Assembly: GCF_007681555.1 (NCBI RefSeq)
Contig: NZ_VELE01000003.1
Location: 280,585-344,584, forward strand
Length of the DNA: 64,000 nt
Reading direction: 5' to 3'
Source of the DNA: Kocuria salsicia
Lineage (GTDB): Bacteria > Actinomycetota > Actinomycetes > Actinomycetales > Micrococcaceae
Part shown: positions 17,789 through 28,800 of the stretch, piece after piece
Layout: each line of letters opens with the position of its first letter
Position numbering within the stretch: position 1 is the stretch's first letter
The notes under the pieces: model-generated
Told to the model about the DNA's origin: nothing
Database searches by the model: none
Seen by the model: only the letters and a program-made list of their open reading frames with translations
Program-made: the position numbers and the translations under genes

Positions 17789-17995
17789 GTGGTAGGAGCA
17801 GGGCTCATAGCCCACCTGACCAGGGGTTTGCGTTTCAGGAGCGTGCTCCGCGCGTCACGTTTTGCAGGGTTTGCAGGGTGTTGGTCACCTGATTGGTCCA
17901 CTTCCGCTAACAAAAGTGATTGGTGCCTCAACCTATCAATTGGGTCCGCATGTTTTGAACCTGTTGTGAAGTTACCACCGAAAATAGAACCCGCG
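17789..17995. other. Left edge of the island, no gene seen
   Basis: 207 bases between the attachment site and the gajB stop. The sequence is AT-richer than the chromosome to its left. It contains a short tandem TTTGCAGGG (about 17862-17878) and no supported gene. It may hold integrase or excisionase binding sites, but none is recognisable. Confidence 0.4.
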
Positions 17996-19861
17996 CTATC
18001 CAACAAGGCTCACATTCGTATCGCCAAACCACTCCCGAGCACGCGCCAGTGTCGCTTCGGTTGGCTTATGAATGTAGACAATCAAGTTTTCCTTTGCTCG
18101 ACTGCAGGTTACATAGAGCATCATTCGGGAACGGTTGTGGACGGAGCTGTTACCTTGCGGATCGGACAGTAGTCGTTCGAAGTTGTAGTTGTTCCAGCCT
18201 CCGTTATCGAGGGATACAAAGATGTTGTCCCATTCCGATCCCTTCACTCCGTGCTGCGTCGAGTAAGGAGAGTGGTCTTCGACATACTCGTAGAGGTTCA
18301 CAATTTCTTGGAAGGGAACCGCGCTTACGCGCGCATTGCGATAGGGGTGATTCTCCTGAAAGCGAAGTACCGCGTCTTTACGCTTCAAGAGCCCCGAGCT
18401 TTCTGAGAACGCTATCACATCACCGATAGATGAATCACTCATCGAGTCAAGTGTATTGAGATCGATGGCGACTCGCTCGCGACCCTCAATGCTTGTGATT
18501 GTTTCGTCCATAGCCCGTATCACTGCGCTAAACCTGCCTTGTCGGAATAGCGCACGAAGCTCCTGGATCGCTATGAGGTGGTTGATGAGGGGGTCGCGTT
18601 TCTCGCCACGGTCGCGATAGTCCAGCTCCGAGACCTTCTTGGTACCTAAGAGTCGATCGGAATTTGAAGAGGTAGTTGTGATGTCCGTGAACAAAAAAGG
18701 TGATGCCAGCGCCAACAAATCGGGTTCATTATCGAAAGCCTCTTTTTGTCCTTTCGTCGGCGGAGCGATACTTCCATGAAGCTCGATTACTTCGCTAAAC
18801 GTCGCATCATCGTTCGGCGAAATGCCCCTTTTGACCAGCGCATCCTTTAGCTTCTTGCTGTATTCAACGACACGGTCTTTATCGTATATCGCCATCAGTC
18901 TGGGGAACTGCTTCTCGCGCGCGATCATTGATTTTCCGAGATAGAGCAGCTTGGTGTCTTCTGACGAAAATCCCCAATCACTGCAGAACTCTAGGTTCCT
19001 GAGCTCGTCTGTGTTTAGCTCGTTATGTTCTGTATAGACGAACCTCGCCGTGCCTTCTTTGTTGAAGTTGGGCGCGTTCATGTCTGTGGCCTGCACCTGC
19101 ACGAGTCCATCTGCTCGTAGCCGATTAATGACGCTCAACACAGTGGCAGGATTGCGTCGGTTTTGGTCTTTGGTAATGAGATGAAGTCGCCCGGAGGCAA
19201 CTGCAGACTTGACTACGGCTTGCCCCTTTTCGCCCTCATGAATTGCCTGTTCACCATCGCCGAAGAACCCGATCCTCAAGCTACGATCTTTCGGCTCCGG
19301 AAGCGTATCTAGCAGAATAGAGAGGACGTCGACAGGGGTATCTTGATACTCATCGATGAGTAGGACGTCATATTGATCTGACAGGATTTTTGTGAGCGTG
19401 GGATGCTCGGAGAAAAGATGCTTCGCGACCTTGAGTAGCTCGTCATGGGAGATCTCGCCTGCCTCGAGGCTAAGCCATTCCTTATAGGTAATTGACTCAT
19501 CCCAGAATCCCGCTGATATCGGCAGGTCAAGCGCAGACTTAATCACACCCTCGTTTACGAGTGTCGCAAGTGATTCGCGAATGTTCTTCTGGAAGCGCCC
19601 GATGAGTGCCCATAGAAATTCGTGAATGGTTGACACGCTCAGGACTGGCGTTGAGAATCGGCTTCGGATCTCATTTACTGCCACATTTGTGAATGTCACA
19701 CATGCAACACTCGTCTGCGGGTGTGATGCGTACAGCTCTTCGAGGAAGCTGAGCATCGAATAGGTTTTGCCGCTGCCAGCACCTCCCTGCATGAGAAAGT
19801 CTCTGCCGGTTTGTGCGTACTCCAGAGCTTTACTGACTTCTGGTTCCACTTCTTTCATCAT
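17996..19861 (-). CDS. gajB: Gabija GajB, UvrD/Rep-like helicase
   Basis: 621-residue superfamily 1 helicase, the second component of the Gabija anti-phage system. Walker A is GGAGSGKT (26-33), motif Ia CVTFTNVAVNEI, Walker B LLIDEYQDT (168-175), motif IV-like DQNRRNP, motif V HGVKGSEWDNI and motif VI YVTCSRAKENL. In characterised Gabija, GajB senses DNA ends or nucleotide changes and works with the GajA nuclease. Its ATG overlaps the gajA stop by 4 bases (ATGA), giving the gajA-gajB order and coupling typical of Gabija. The gene is visibly AT-rich, unlike the flanking genes, which indicates transfer. Confidence 0.88.
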   Translation of the reverse strand: MMKEVEPEVSKALEYAQTGRDFLMQGGAGSGKTYSMLSFLEELYASHPQTSVACVTFTNVAVNEIRSRFSTPVLSVSTIHEFLWALIGRFQKNIRESLATLVNEGVIKSALDLPISAGFWDESITYKEWLSLEAGEISHDELLKVAKHLFSEHPTLTKILSDQYDVLLIDEYQDTPVDVLSILLDTLPEPKDRSLRIGFFGDGEQAIHEGEKGQAVVKSAVASGRLHLITKDQNRRNPATVLSVINRLRADGLVQVQATDMNAPNFNKEGTARFVYTEHNELNTDELRNLEFCSDWGFSSEDTKLLYLGKSMIAREKQFPRLMAIYDKDRVVEYSKKLKDALVKRGISPNDDATFSEVIELHGSIAPPTKGQKEAFDNEPDLLALASPFLFTDITTTSSNSDRLLGTKKVSELDYRDRGEKRDPLINHLIAIQELRALFRQGRFSAVIRAMDETITSIEGRERVAIDLNTLDSMSDSSIGDVIAFSESSGLLKRKDAVLRFQENHPYRNARVSAVPFQEIVNLYEYVEDHSPYSTQHGVKGSEWDNIFVSLDNGGWNNYNFERLLSDPQGNSSVHNRSRMMLYVTCSRAKENLIVYIHKPTEATLARAREWFGDTNVSLVG

Positions 19862-21960
19862 GCTTCCCTTAGCCAGCGAAGGCCTTCAGAAATGTATGCC
19901 GGGATGTTCCATGAACTATCGGGATCCGTCTCTGCGTAAATAACGTCCAGCGCAAAATGTGTCTTCTTGTTCACGCAAGAATCCGCAAGTTCATAGGGAC
20001 CTACGGTGCTCTCTGAGAAGAGTTCAGTGTTCTTCAAACCTCTAAAAGTCTCAAGATTGTCAGTAATGAAATCACGATTCAAGTGGATGAATGCGTCTTC
20101 GTAGCTACGTGCCTCGTAGCCGTTTTCCGAAGTCTGATAGGCAACAAAGAGAGACGGATCTGTACTGTCTACCTTCCATGTGCCTGACTGCTTTTTCAGT
20201 TGCTTGGCCGCGGACGTTAGCTTCCGAAGGTTACTGAGATCACCGGCGTCGTCTACGCCTGACTGTGTCAGGCTCAGGAAGTGCTTGAGTGCACCGTTGG
20301 TTGTATGGGTTCCTTGTGCCACAGCACAGGCAGTAAGCACTTGGTGACCTGCCTTGTTCGTTGTCACCTCCGCACTATCAATGTCGGTGATGATGAGCGT
20401 CTTCAAGCCTGTGAACTCGATGAAGTGGTCGAAGATCTGAGAGTGCGCTCCTACTTCGACTACCGAGATGTTCTGCGACCCAAGTGGTGATTCATGATCG
20501 GGGTCTGCTTCGTCGATCTTGCGCATCATCGCGCGCATGAGTATTCGCTCGGTATCGCCCTCGATGAGGATGGCTTTATCGGCAAAGAAGAGTTCAGCCC
20601 TTGTGAGGGTTAGATACTGAGTGAGGAACTGGTAATGCTTCTTATCCTTGCCGTACTTCTGTTCGAGATCGGTCATATTGCGCGCTTCGACGCGATCCCC
20701 GATACGGCGGAAGTATTTGATATCCGCGAAATCACTCTCCGCAGTAATGTGCGAGGAGTGAGTGGTAATTATCGTCTGGAACTGAATGCCTCCGTTTTGA
20801 CGATGTTCCTTGAGTAGTTCCTTTATCTTCTTGATGAATATGTACTGAAGTTGTGGGTGCGTGTGCGCTTCCGGTTCTTCGATCACCAGTAGGTTGATAT
20901 CGGAAGGCGCAGAGTTGTTTGCTGATTTTATGCGTAGTAGCCGAATTTCAATCTCCATGATGATGGCAATTAAGTTCAGATAGCCCAATCCGTTGTGGTC
21001 CTCCGGGAGTAGGGTGTCAGGCTCTCCGTACTTGACTGAGGTGCTGTCATTCAGGAGCGTGCTCGGCTGAATCGTTGACATGACATGAATATCGCCACCT
21101 AGCCCGGCCACTGCACCAAAGCGCTTCACTTTGGCTAAGACGTCCTTGAAGACCCGTTTGTAGGCCTTTGTGAATTCACGATCGGTGACGGCCGCTTGCG
21201 CGGAGAGTTGAATGAAGGGCGCGCTCTCTTCGTTGCCTCCGGTGTGATCCTTGAAGTAGTCACTTGACAGCTGAGATAGGGCACGTGCAGATGCTTTTCC
21301 ACCCTTGCCTGAATCCCTGTTCTCGACAGACCTTCTTGCGCTCACATATTCGATGTTGAGTACTCGTCTAACCGAGAAGAGTTGGTCGGTGAGATCCAGG
21401 TCTGCACTGGCATCATCCGGGTCAAATGAGACCACTTTACGCACTAGGTAATGTTTGAGCTTCTTTGACAGGAAGCGCTGGACTTCGTCTCGTTTCTGAT
21501 CCGCTTCGAGGATCTTGCCTAGAGCCTCTTCTACCGCAGACAAATTGTCGTGGAGATCCGCATGCAATTGCTCGAGCTGATCCGTTGTAATCTCGCTCGA
21601 GAAGCGGAGGTGAACCTCACGTGCGTCGGGAGAGAGATCCACCATGAGGTTGGAGAGATTCCGCAGGTTGTCTTCCTCGTCGTAACAGATCGTGAGGGTA
21701 AGAGCAATTGACGGCAAAGTAGCCGGAGCAACCAGTTGGTTGTCTGCTAAGAGGGTCAACAGTTCCTTCTGCGTTGCGACTGAAAAGTCTTCAAAAACGA
21801 ACCCTGTCTGGGAACCTGAGAGATGGACACTAAGGACGTTCAATAGCGAAGTCTTGCCAGTATTGTTTTTCCCGATGACTAGAGAGAGGTCATCTCTGAG
21901 ATCCATCTCGAATTCATTTAGCAGCCGGTATCCGTCAATGCTGACTTTGGAAATCTTCAC
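19858..21960 (-). CDS. gajA: Gabija GajA, OLD-family ATPase-nuclease
   Basis: 700-residue overcoming-lysogenization-defect (OLD) type nuclease. The ABC ATPase half has Walker A GKNNTGKTS (30-38), Walker B LLVIEEPEAHTHP (357-369) and the H-loop TTHSSH (399-404). The TOPRIM half has LIEGDTER with the metal-binding Glu467 and IITDIDSAE with D526/D528. GajA assembles as a tetramer with GajB and cuts DNA when nucleotide pools fall during phage replication. I prefer the GTG at 21960, which has AGGAGAG 5 bases upstream and gives the family-like start VKISKVSIDGYR; an ATG at 21975 is possible. Base composition is low-GC like gajB. Confidence 0.9.
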   Translation of the reverse strand: MKISKVSIDGYRLLNEFEMDLRDDLSLVIGKNNTGKTSLLNVLSVHLSGSQTGFVFEDFSVATQKELLTLLADNQLVAPATLPSIALTLTICYDEEDNLRNLSNLMVDLSPDAREVHLRFSSEITTDQLEQLHADLHDNLSAVEEALGKILEADQKRDEVQRFLSKKLKHYLVRKVVSFDPDDASADLDLTDQLFSVRRVLNIEYVSARRSVENRDSGKGGKASARALSQLSSDYFKDHTGGNEESAPFIQLSAQAAVTDREFTKAYKRVFKDVLAKVKRFGAVAGLGGDIHVMSTIQPSTLLNDSTSVKYGEPDTLLPEDHNGLGYLNLIAIIMEIEIRLLRIKSANNSAPSDINLLVIEEPEAHTHPQLQYIFIKKIKELLKEHRQNGGIQFQTIITTHSSHITAESDFADIKYFRRIGDRVEARNMTDLEQKYGKDKKHYQFLTQYLTLTRAELFFADKAILIEGDTERILMRAMMRKIDEADPDHESPLGSQNISVVEVGAHSQIFDHFIEFTGLKTLIITDIDSAEVTTNKAGHQVLTACAVAQGTHTTNGALKHFLSLTQSGVDDAGDLSNLRKLTSAAKQLKKQSGTWKVDSTDPSLFVAYQTSENGYEARSYEDAFIHLNRDFITDNLETFRGLKNTELFSESTVGPYELADSCVNKKTHFALDVIYAETDPDSSWNIPAYISEGLRWLREA

Positions 21961-22125
21961 AAATTCTCTCCTCATTGGTTCTCTAGCCTGATTGTGCCAG
22001 CGCCATGAATTTGGTCAACGCCGCAATGATTCGCGCACCTTGACAGGTGCTTACGTGCGGTTCAGGTTCAAGTTCACGCATGGTCTCAACTAACGGTGAT
22101 TTTGATGCGAGTGATGCCGCGCAAG

Positions 22126-22830
22126 TCAGCCACGCTTCTCACCCGGACGACCCGAAGCTTCTGCTTCAAGTGCAGCGATAAGACCCGACACCACCGATGA
22201 GAGCGCTGTTGCTCTCCTTATGACCTCACTGTTCCAGTCCGGATTCTCGGCATCGTCTGGACTGCCGTCGCCGGTGAAGCGAATGCGACGGAGTGTTCGT
22301 AGCGCCCCATCTCCGAGCTTCTCCGCATGCTTGGTCCACGCCGCGCCATCTTCCTCGGCGAGTGCAGCCGCGCGGCCAATCAACCCATGGACGAGATCGC
22401 CAGCGAGTCGATCGACGAGCTGTGCGGCTTTCAGTGTGGTACTTGTCTCGGTCTCCTCCGGGCTTGGCGCGGTGTCAGTGGCGAATGCGCCGAAGTAAGC
22501 CCATGGTCTTCGTCCGGGTGTCAGCCTTTCGATTGCCGCCTCCACCTCGTCTACTTCGGCGAGTGGCAACCGGTCGCCGGGCAGCTGACGGCGAAGCGAC
22601 CAGAGGCGGAGGGTTAGGTCGGCAACCTCAGCCTCGGCGGTGCCCCTCTCAGATCCGACCTTTTGTTCAAGGCTGGTCATGCGCTCCGCAAGATAGTGAG
22701 CTATCCAGCGTCCGAGAGTGTCGGTCTGTTCTAACTCAGCCGCCAGCAGCTTACCTAGTTCCAACACGGCCGTTGAAGTCGTTCCATCCTGTTCCTGGTC
22801 GGTAGGAGAAGACTCGGAAGTCGTTGTCAT
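22126..22830 (-). CDS. Unknown protein overlapping the Avs-like gene, candidate accessory component
   Basis: 234 residues, no recognised family, no signal or membrane segments. The first ~20 residues are Thr/Ser/Glu-rich and probably disordered. The rest looks helical and charged, with runs such as ELGKLLAAELEQTDTLGRW, AERMTSLEQKVGSERG and DEVEAAIERLTPGRRPWAYF, and a late ALRTLRRIRFTGDGSPD segment. The ATG follows GGAGGT by 10-11 bases. Its start lies 80 bases inside the 3' end of the 2,064-codon STAND gene in another frame, so the two are almost certainly co-translated or coupled. A longer reading of 14 residues is possible. The overlap and conservation of strand suggest a partner of the STAND protein; this is inference. 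Confidence 0.7.
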   Translation of the reverse strand: MTTTSESSPTDQEQDGTTSTAVLELGKLLAAELEQTDTLGRWIAHYLAERMTSLEQKVGSERGTAEAEVADLTLRLWSLRRQLPGDRLPLAEVDEVEAAIERLTPGRRPWAYFGAFATDTAPSPEETETSTTLKAAQLVDRLAGDLVHGLIGRAAALAEEDGAAWTKHAEKLGDGALRTLRRIRFTGDGSPDDAENPDWNSEVIRRATALSSVVSGLIAALEAEASGRPGEKRG

Positions 22831-25800
22831 GATCGGCGCCACCTCCTTCATCGTCGTTGTCTGAGACGGCATAGCGAGCGCGACGATCTTCGCGTCTTAC
22901 TCGTACTTCCACGATGAGCGCGGTATCGAGGCGTCCCAACATCTGGTCGAGCGCTTCGGTCGTGATCCGGAGCCGATTGCCTGATGGGCCGTGTGGTTCA
23001 CGGCCCACGCTAATCTCCGCCCAGGTTTCAGACGCCAAGACGGTGTCCCGGTTCTCGTTCTCCCAGCGGAGGCCACCGTCCGCGGATGTGATGCTGAGTG
23101 TCTCCGCAATGTCCGCGGAAGGGCGAGGCAGCTCGGGAGTGAGTTCGGTGGCGAGTGGGTCCAACCGATCAATACCGCCTTCAGAGTGCGGCGTCGACAC
23201 CCAACCTCGAAGCTGGAACGGCGGTGAAGAGAACTGGAAGTCTTCGTCGTCGAGGTCAGCTGACGGGATTCGGAAGCTCCAGTAGCCGTCAGCAGTTTGC
23301 AGGGCACGCACAAGTGCACCAACGGCCTCTGGGTTGACCAGAGCTGACGCGATATCAATGTTTAGGGATTGGTCGTACTCAGTGACAGACGCTGATTGCC
23401 AGACCGTCACCCACCCGTCGGCAGGCTTGAGGGCGGCCAGGAACTCTGATTCGTGAACTTGGTTGCTTCCTCGTGGGCCGACGGTCGCCAAAGGACCAGG
23501 AACCGAGCTTCGCTGATCTGTAATCCATCGCCCGTCATCGCGTGCGATGTCGAAATCGGCGAGCCACTCTAGGACGTCCAGATGTTCTGCATCGGGGTCG
23601 CGGTACGGAATAGCAGTCCGCATCAATCTTCCGGCAATCGTGAGTGCCGCGTGACGTTCTAGGTAGTAGTCGAGGTCCTCGGCTTTAGGGGTCTCCCACT
23701 TGTATCCGTAGGTTTCACCGTCCTCATAGGCGCCTGCCGTCCGTCTCGGGTCCACCAGACGTTCACCGTCGGATCGCCATCCCCATTCGTCGAGGATGAG
23801 AGCGCTAGCCGCATCGAGCACCTCTTGGTGAGTGACGACGAGTGCTTTCGTCAGCTTGCCGAGGACGTACTCGTCGAAGTCGGAATCGAATCGGTACTCA
23901 CCCTGTGGTGCGCCTTTCATCATTGGATTGGGGTGTGTGGGACGGTGCCAGCTTTCGAGGAGAACGGGCTCTGCAAACGCGGCCTCCCAGTCGGTCCCAA
24001 TCGAACGACCAATTGCTGTGGAGGTCAGTCGGGCGATTGAAGAGCAGTGCCCTTGAATCGCGGCGTGGTCCGGATAGCGGTCGCTTAGTTCGATCACTGC
24101 GGGCACGAGTGCGTCGATGGCGGACGGATCGTCTCGCGCTACTCGCTCGACAGCGACTAGGAACCACTCTGCCGCGCTCATCTCGTAGAAGAGGAATCGT
24201 TGATCGGCGTACCCAGCTGCACCGCCCCGTATGACGGCGGTGCCGAGTGCATCGATCACGTCGCTGATGCCGAGCTCAATGGCAGTACGCACTGCGTGTG
24301 CGGCCTGCCAACGAACTGCCGAGCGCGGGTCACCCAGCGCAGCCCAAAGGAAGTTGGCTACAGCGATATCGATTGGGTCCGCTGGCGTCTTCTCGGTGGC
24401 TGTCCTGGGACTAATTCCCAGTTCTCCCTCGAAGGCGGTGAGCGCTTCACCGAGCACGCGGTCAGCCGCAGAAGGGTCGAGGACTGCTGAAGCTCCAGCT
24501 GCGAGCATGTAGCAGTGGTCGGCGTCGGTCAACGCTTCCTCGAGACTCAGGTGCTCGAGGGCGCGTTGGAGGAGATCCGTCTTGCGCACCTCCAGGAGAT
24601 CTGCCGCCGCAGGCAGGTCAAAGCTCATCGAGTTGCGGTGAAGCAGACGGACGCCATGTCGATCGATATAGTCGCCGACTGCCTTCTTCAGCGAGTCGAC
24701 GAAGGACTGAGCCGTACGAGGACGCGCAAGGGCCTCGTTCAAGAGCTTGGCCAGCTCATAATCGTTGAGGGCGTCGGAGCTCAATGCGGCATCCAGGATC
24801 GGGCCCCATTCAAGCATGGGACGCGTAAAGACCTCTGCGATGAAGAGGCTGTCACTGTAGGAACGAGCCGCTTGCTGAAGTCGGATCGCCGCGTTCACGC
24901 CGCTTGTCTGAGTGAGGTCGATCGCCGCAAGCTGTGCCTTGCATTCCTCCAGCTGAGCGGCGCGTTCTGCCTTTTTGTCTGGGGTGGGGTCGAAGGTGGT
25001 GCTCAGGAACTCGTCAGGGTTCCTGGTACGTGGGGGGTCAGGAAGTGAGGTTTGCGTGAACTCGGCATCGAGGGATCGTCCAAGTCGATTTGCGAGATTA
25101 CTTGCAGTAGACAGTGTTTGAGCGTTGAGGGCTCCAGACGCGTCAAGTTCACGGAGCGCGGCGTCGATATCAAGGCTGGTTGAGAAGGGTGCCAGAACCA
25201 TCGTGAGGTCTGGTCGTCCCGCGAGTAGGGCATCATCCTCTTCAACAAGTCCTCTGAACTGCCAGTCGAGCGTCCCGAACCGGCGATCCCGCCACTGCCC
25301 GAGAATTCGGAGAACGTTGGTGCCCGAGACGTGCGCGAGTGCAGCGACAAGCTGGTGCTGGTTGAATCCGTCATACACGATCGGTTCGACGGCCTCGCCG
25401 AGGCGAGCGACGCGCGCGGCGAGGGTGATTGCGTTGCTGGTGTCGATGCCAGCAGCTGCCTGCGTAAGGGCGACTATCGCATCCCACCGATAGATCGCGT
25501 CATCGCCCACTCCGGTAGCAGTCTTGACAGCTAAGTCGAAGTAGCTTTCGGCTTCTGCGTGGCTGAAGCGGTGCAGTCCCCGAGCTATACGCACTAGCGT
25601 GTCGGCCTTGCTGTCGGCCCCTTCAGCGCTGCTGGCCAGAGCTTGGCGCGCCGCGTTGGCGAGATCGAGGACCGCCTGCGCGAAACGGGCGTCGCCACGC
25701 AAGCCCAGGATCAGGTCGAGCGCACCCGCGATCGGAGCATCCGCAGCGATCGTCTGAATCGCTTGATTGCAAGCGACTGTCACGGCTTCTTCCTCTGTGG

Positions 25801-28800
25801 CCGCGCCGATTAGGGGCAAGACCTGCCGAGCGATTCGATTGGACATCGACCAGATCTCATCTTGTGAGTGGCGTTTGGGGTAGCTCCCGATCAGTGCTGC
25901 TGCGGCTTGCGGGTCGAGGTCGCCGCGAGCGTACTTTGCCCAGGCGCTGAGCCAGTTGAGCGCGGGGCGCAGATAGCGATTGAGGTCCTCGTTATTGGAC
26001 TTTGCGGGATCGTGCTTGCCACGCTTTGCTGGAACTTGAGTCGGCCGGTAATGATTGACGTCGAGTGCCTCGCCCATGAGTTCCGCGCGCAACGCGACTG
26101 CGAAGAGGAGGCCGGATCGGCCTGGGCCGTGTCTGTCCCGAAGCCCATTGGGCATTGAAAGTGGTAGGCATTCGCGGAGTCGTTCTGCGGCTACTGTTGC
26201 GTCGGTGATCGAGTGGCGCACCGCGAGTGCGCAAAGCCATGAGGCGCCGCGGAACGCCGTGTCTTCCGCATTCCGGTGGTTGTATTCTTGGGCGATAAGG
26301 CGGGAACGGAATTTCTTCAGTTTTGTCCATACGTCTCTTGCGGCATGCACGTCCAGGGGCATGCCAGCGCGCTGCATCTCGCCAAGGACGCCAAGCAGTA
26401 GTGCGGGATGGGTGGAACTCGCAATCAAGCCCGACACGTCCTCGTCGCTGGCTGATGAAATGAGCATTCGAGCAAGCGCTGCGCTCGATTCCAGAACGAA
26501 GCGAGCTGGGTGCCAACGTGACAAATATCGGGCAGCCGATTCTGGTCCGTCTGTTCGCAGGATCGCCAGTGCGATGTGTGCCACTTGTTCCGAGGTGACA
26601 TTCTCATCTCGCGAGTACCGTTCCCTTGGGGCGCGTACCCAGGCGGCGATGGCTGACGCGGCTTGCCGTGCTCTGCTCCTGGCTGTACTCGCGCCTCCAG
26701 TGGTGTGCGCAAGCAAGGCTGCCTCGGAGCCGAGTGTCGATCCCGGCCAGCTCTCTGGAAGTTCGCGCGACGCGATTAGTTCACCGAGCACTCGAGAATC
26801 CATCCGTGAACCAGCTAGGTCAGGGTTGTCTCGGATGATCGTGAACTGGCGGCCCTTTCCTGCGCGGCCGGTGCCGGCGCGCATGGCGAGTTGGACGATC
26901 GAATCAGGACGGCGTAGCTGGACAGCGGCACGAAGACCGAACTCCACTCGGAGGTGCTCGACTTGCGTACGTTCGACGTCGCTCGTTGACGGTAAGGCAT
27001 CGTCGGTGGCGACAAGGGCGAGGAGTTCGTCATGGAGACTCGCACTCCAGAGAACCTCAGGCAGGGATGACGCGGCGTAAGCGGACGATCCGCTCAGCGC
27101 TCGTAACTGCGACGCAGCCTGGGCCGCGACTTCTTGTGTTGCCGGGTGCCGGTCTCGGAAGTATGTTTCGGTTGGTTCGTCGAGGAATTGAACGCTTTGC
27201 CCATCCAAGATCAGGCCTCTACCGAGGTCCGATATGAAACTACGAACGCTCGCGGCCTGCGTGCCGGCAAGTTCCGCAAGCACGTTCAACGGAACACGCG
27301 GACGCAAGAGCGTAAGGAGTTGCGCCGCGCGTTCAAGTTCCATTCGCGATCTGCCAGCGTTGTTGAACGCGTTCGCGACCCGCTCTTGCATGAGGGCGTC
27401 AAGCGCAGATGTGGCACTCGCTAAGCCCGCGACTCGACCAAGAGCGTCATGAATCGTCGCGGTTTCAAACAGCACCGTTGACACGACTCGCGGATTACCC
27501 GCGGTTCGATCATGAATCTCTGTAACGTCCGGATTGGTCGCCGACGGGTGAGAGGTTGAAACAACCTTCGCCGTCTCTTCGGGAGTAAAAGCTGGCAGCT
27601 CGAATGGAACCAGGCCGGCGGGAGCCTCAAGGCGATCGAGACGCTCTGGTCTACAGGTGAGCACGATCCGAACATTCGGGGGAATATCGGACTGTAGCCT
27701 GAGGAGGTCGCGCACGAACGATCTGGAATCTGCATTGTCCTCGGCTGCGATCGCCGCGTTGTCGGCCGCGTCCACCACGATGACCAACTGGCGATCTCCG
27801 CTCTGCGCGAGCATCTTGCTTGCCTGGTCGAGGCGGCGAACGAAAGTCTTGGTGTATTCCTCGGGCGCGAGATTCCCGGCATGAACGATTGGAAAGCACA
27901 GTCCCAGTCCGGCCATCTCAGTCGCGAGTTGAACCAGCCCATCCCTGTGACGATGTCTCGGGCGAGCTGGATTCCGATAGTCGCCGTTCCCGAAGCAGTC
28001 GTAGATGATGACGTCGGCGCGGTCAGATAGCAGCTTTGGTAGTGCCCGAGCGAACGTGCTCTTGCCTACGCCGCCCTCCGCAGTAACAACCATCGATCCA
28101 GTGGCTTCAAGAATCCGGTCCGCGAGATCTGCATAGGCCTCTCGCGTGATGAAAGGTGCGTCGTCGAGCAGACACGGTGCCGGAGCAAGCTCATCCTCTC
28201 GGCACCCAAACGCGGTGAGGACATCTGCCCCCAGGATTGGGCCGTCCGACTCGGTGCTCGCTCGCGAAGCGACAAGGTCAACAAGAGAGGCAGAAACGCG
28301 AAGGTCAGCATCGGCAGTGAGCCCCCCGACCTCTCGATCAAGCCCACGCCGGAGAGCTGTAACTCCGGGCTCATTGCCTCGAAGGTCGAGTCGCGAACAT
28401 AGAGACGCCGCAGCAGCGACGGTGAGTTTCGCAGCATCCTTCATCAGCTTGGCGGCCGGCGATCCTTCTGTAGGCGGCTGACCAGTCGCCAAATCACGCA
28501 CGGCAGTGATCGCTTCTCGGGCGATCGGCTTATTCGTGACGATAGAGAAACAAATGGTGGCGTCGGGATGCCGAGTGTGTAGTTCATCGTCAAGCTGAGC
28601 GAACTTGCTGAAGACCTTACCAACCTCGCCCAGAGTGAGATTCTCATCAGCGTGCAGCGTCGAGTGCTTGAACTGGCGCACTTCCAGAGATGTGAAGCTC
28701 TCCTCTGGGGGGCCGTAAAACTCGGTAAGGTCTATGACTTCGGAACCGTCCGGTTCTTCCACCGAAGAGGTTGAGCCAGCTCCCTCCACGACCACTTGCT

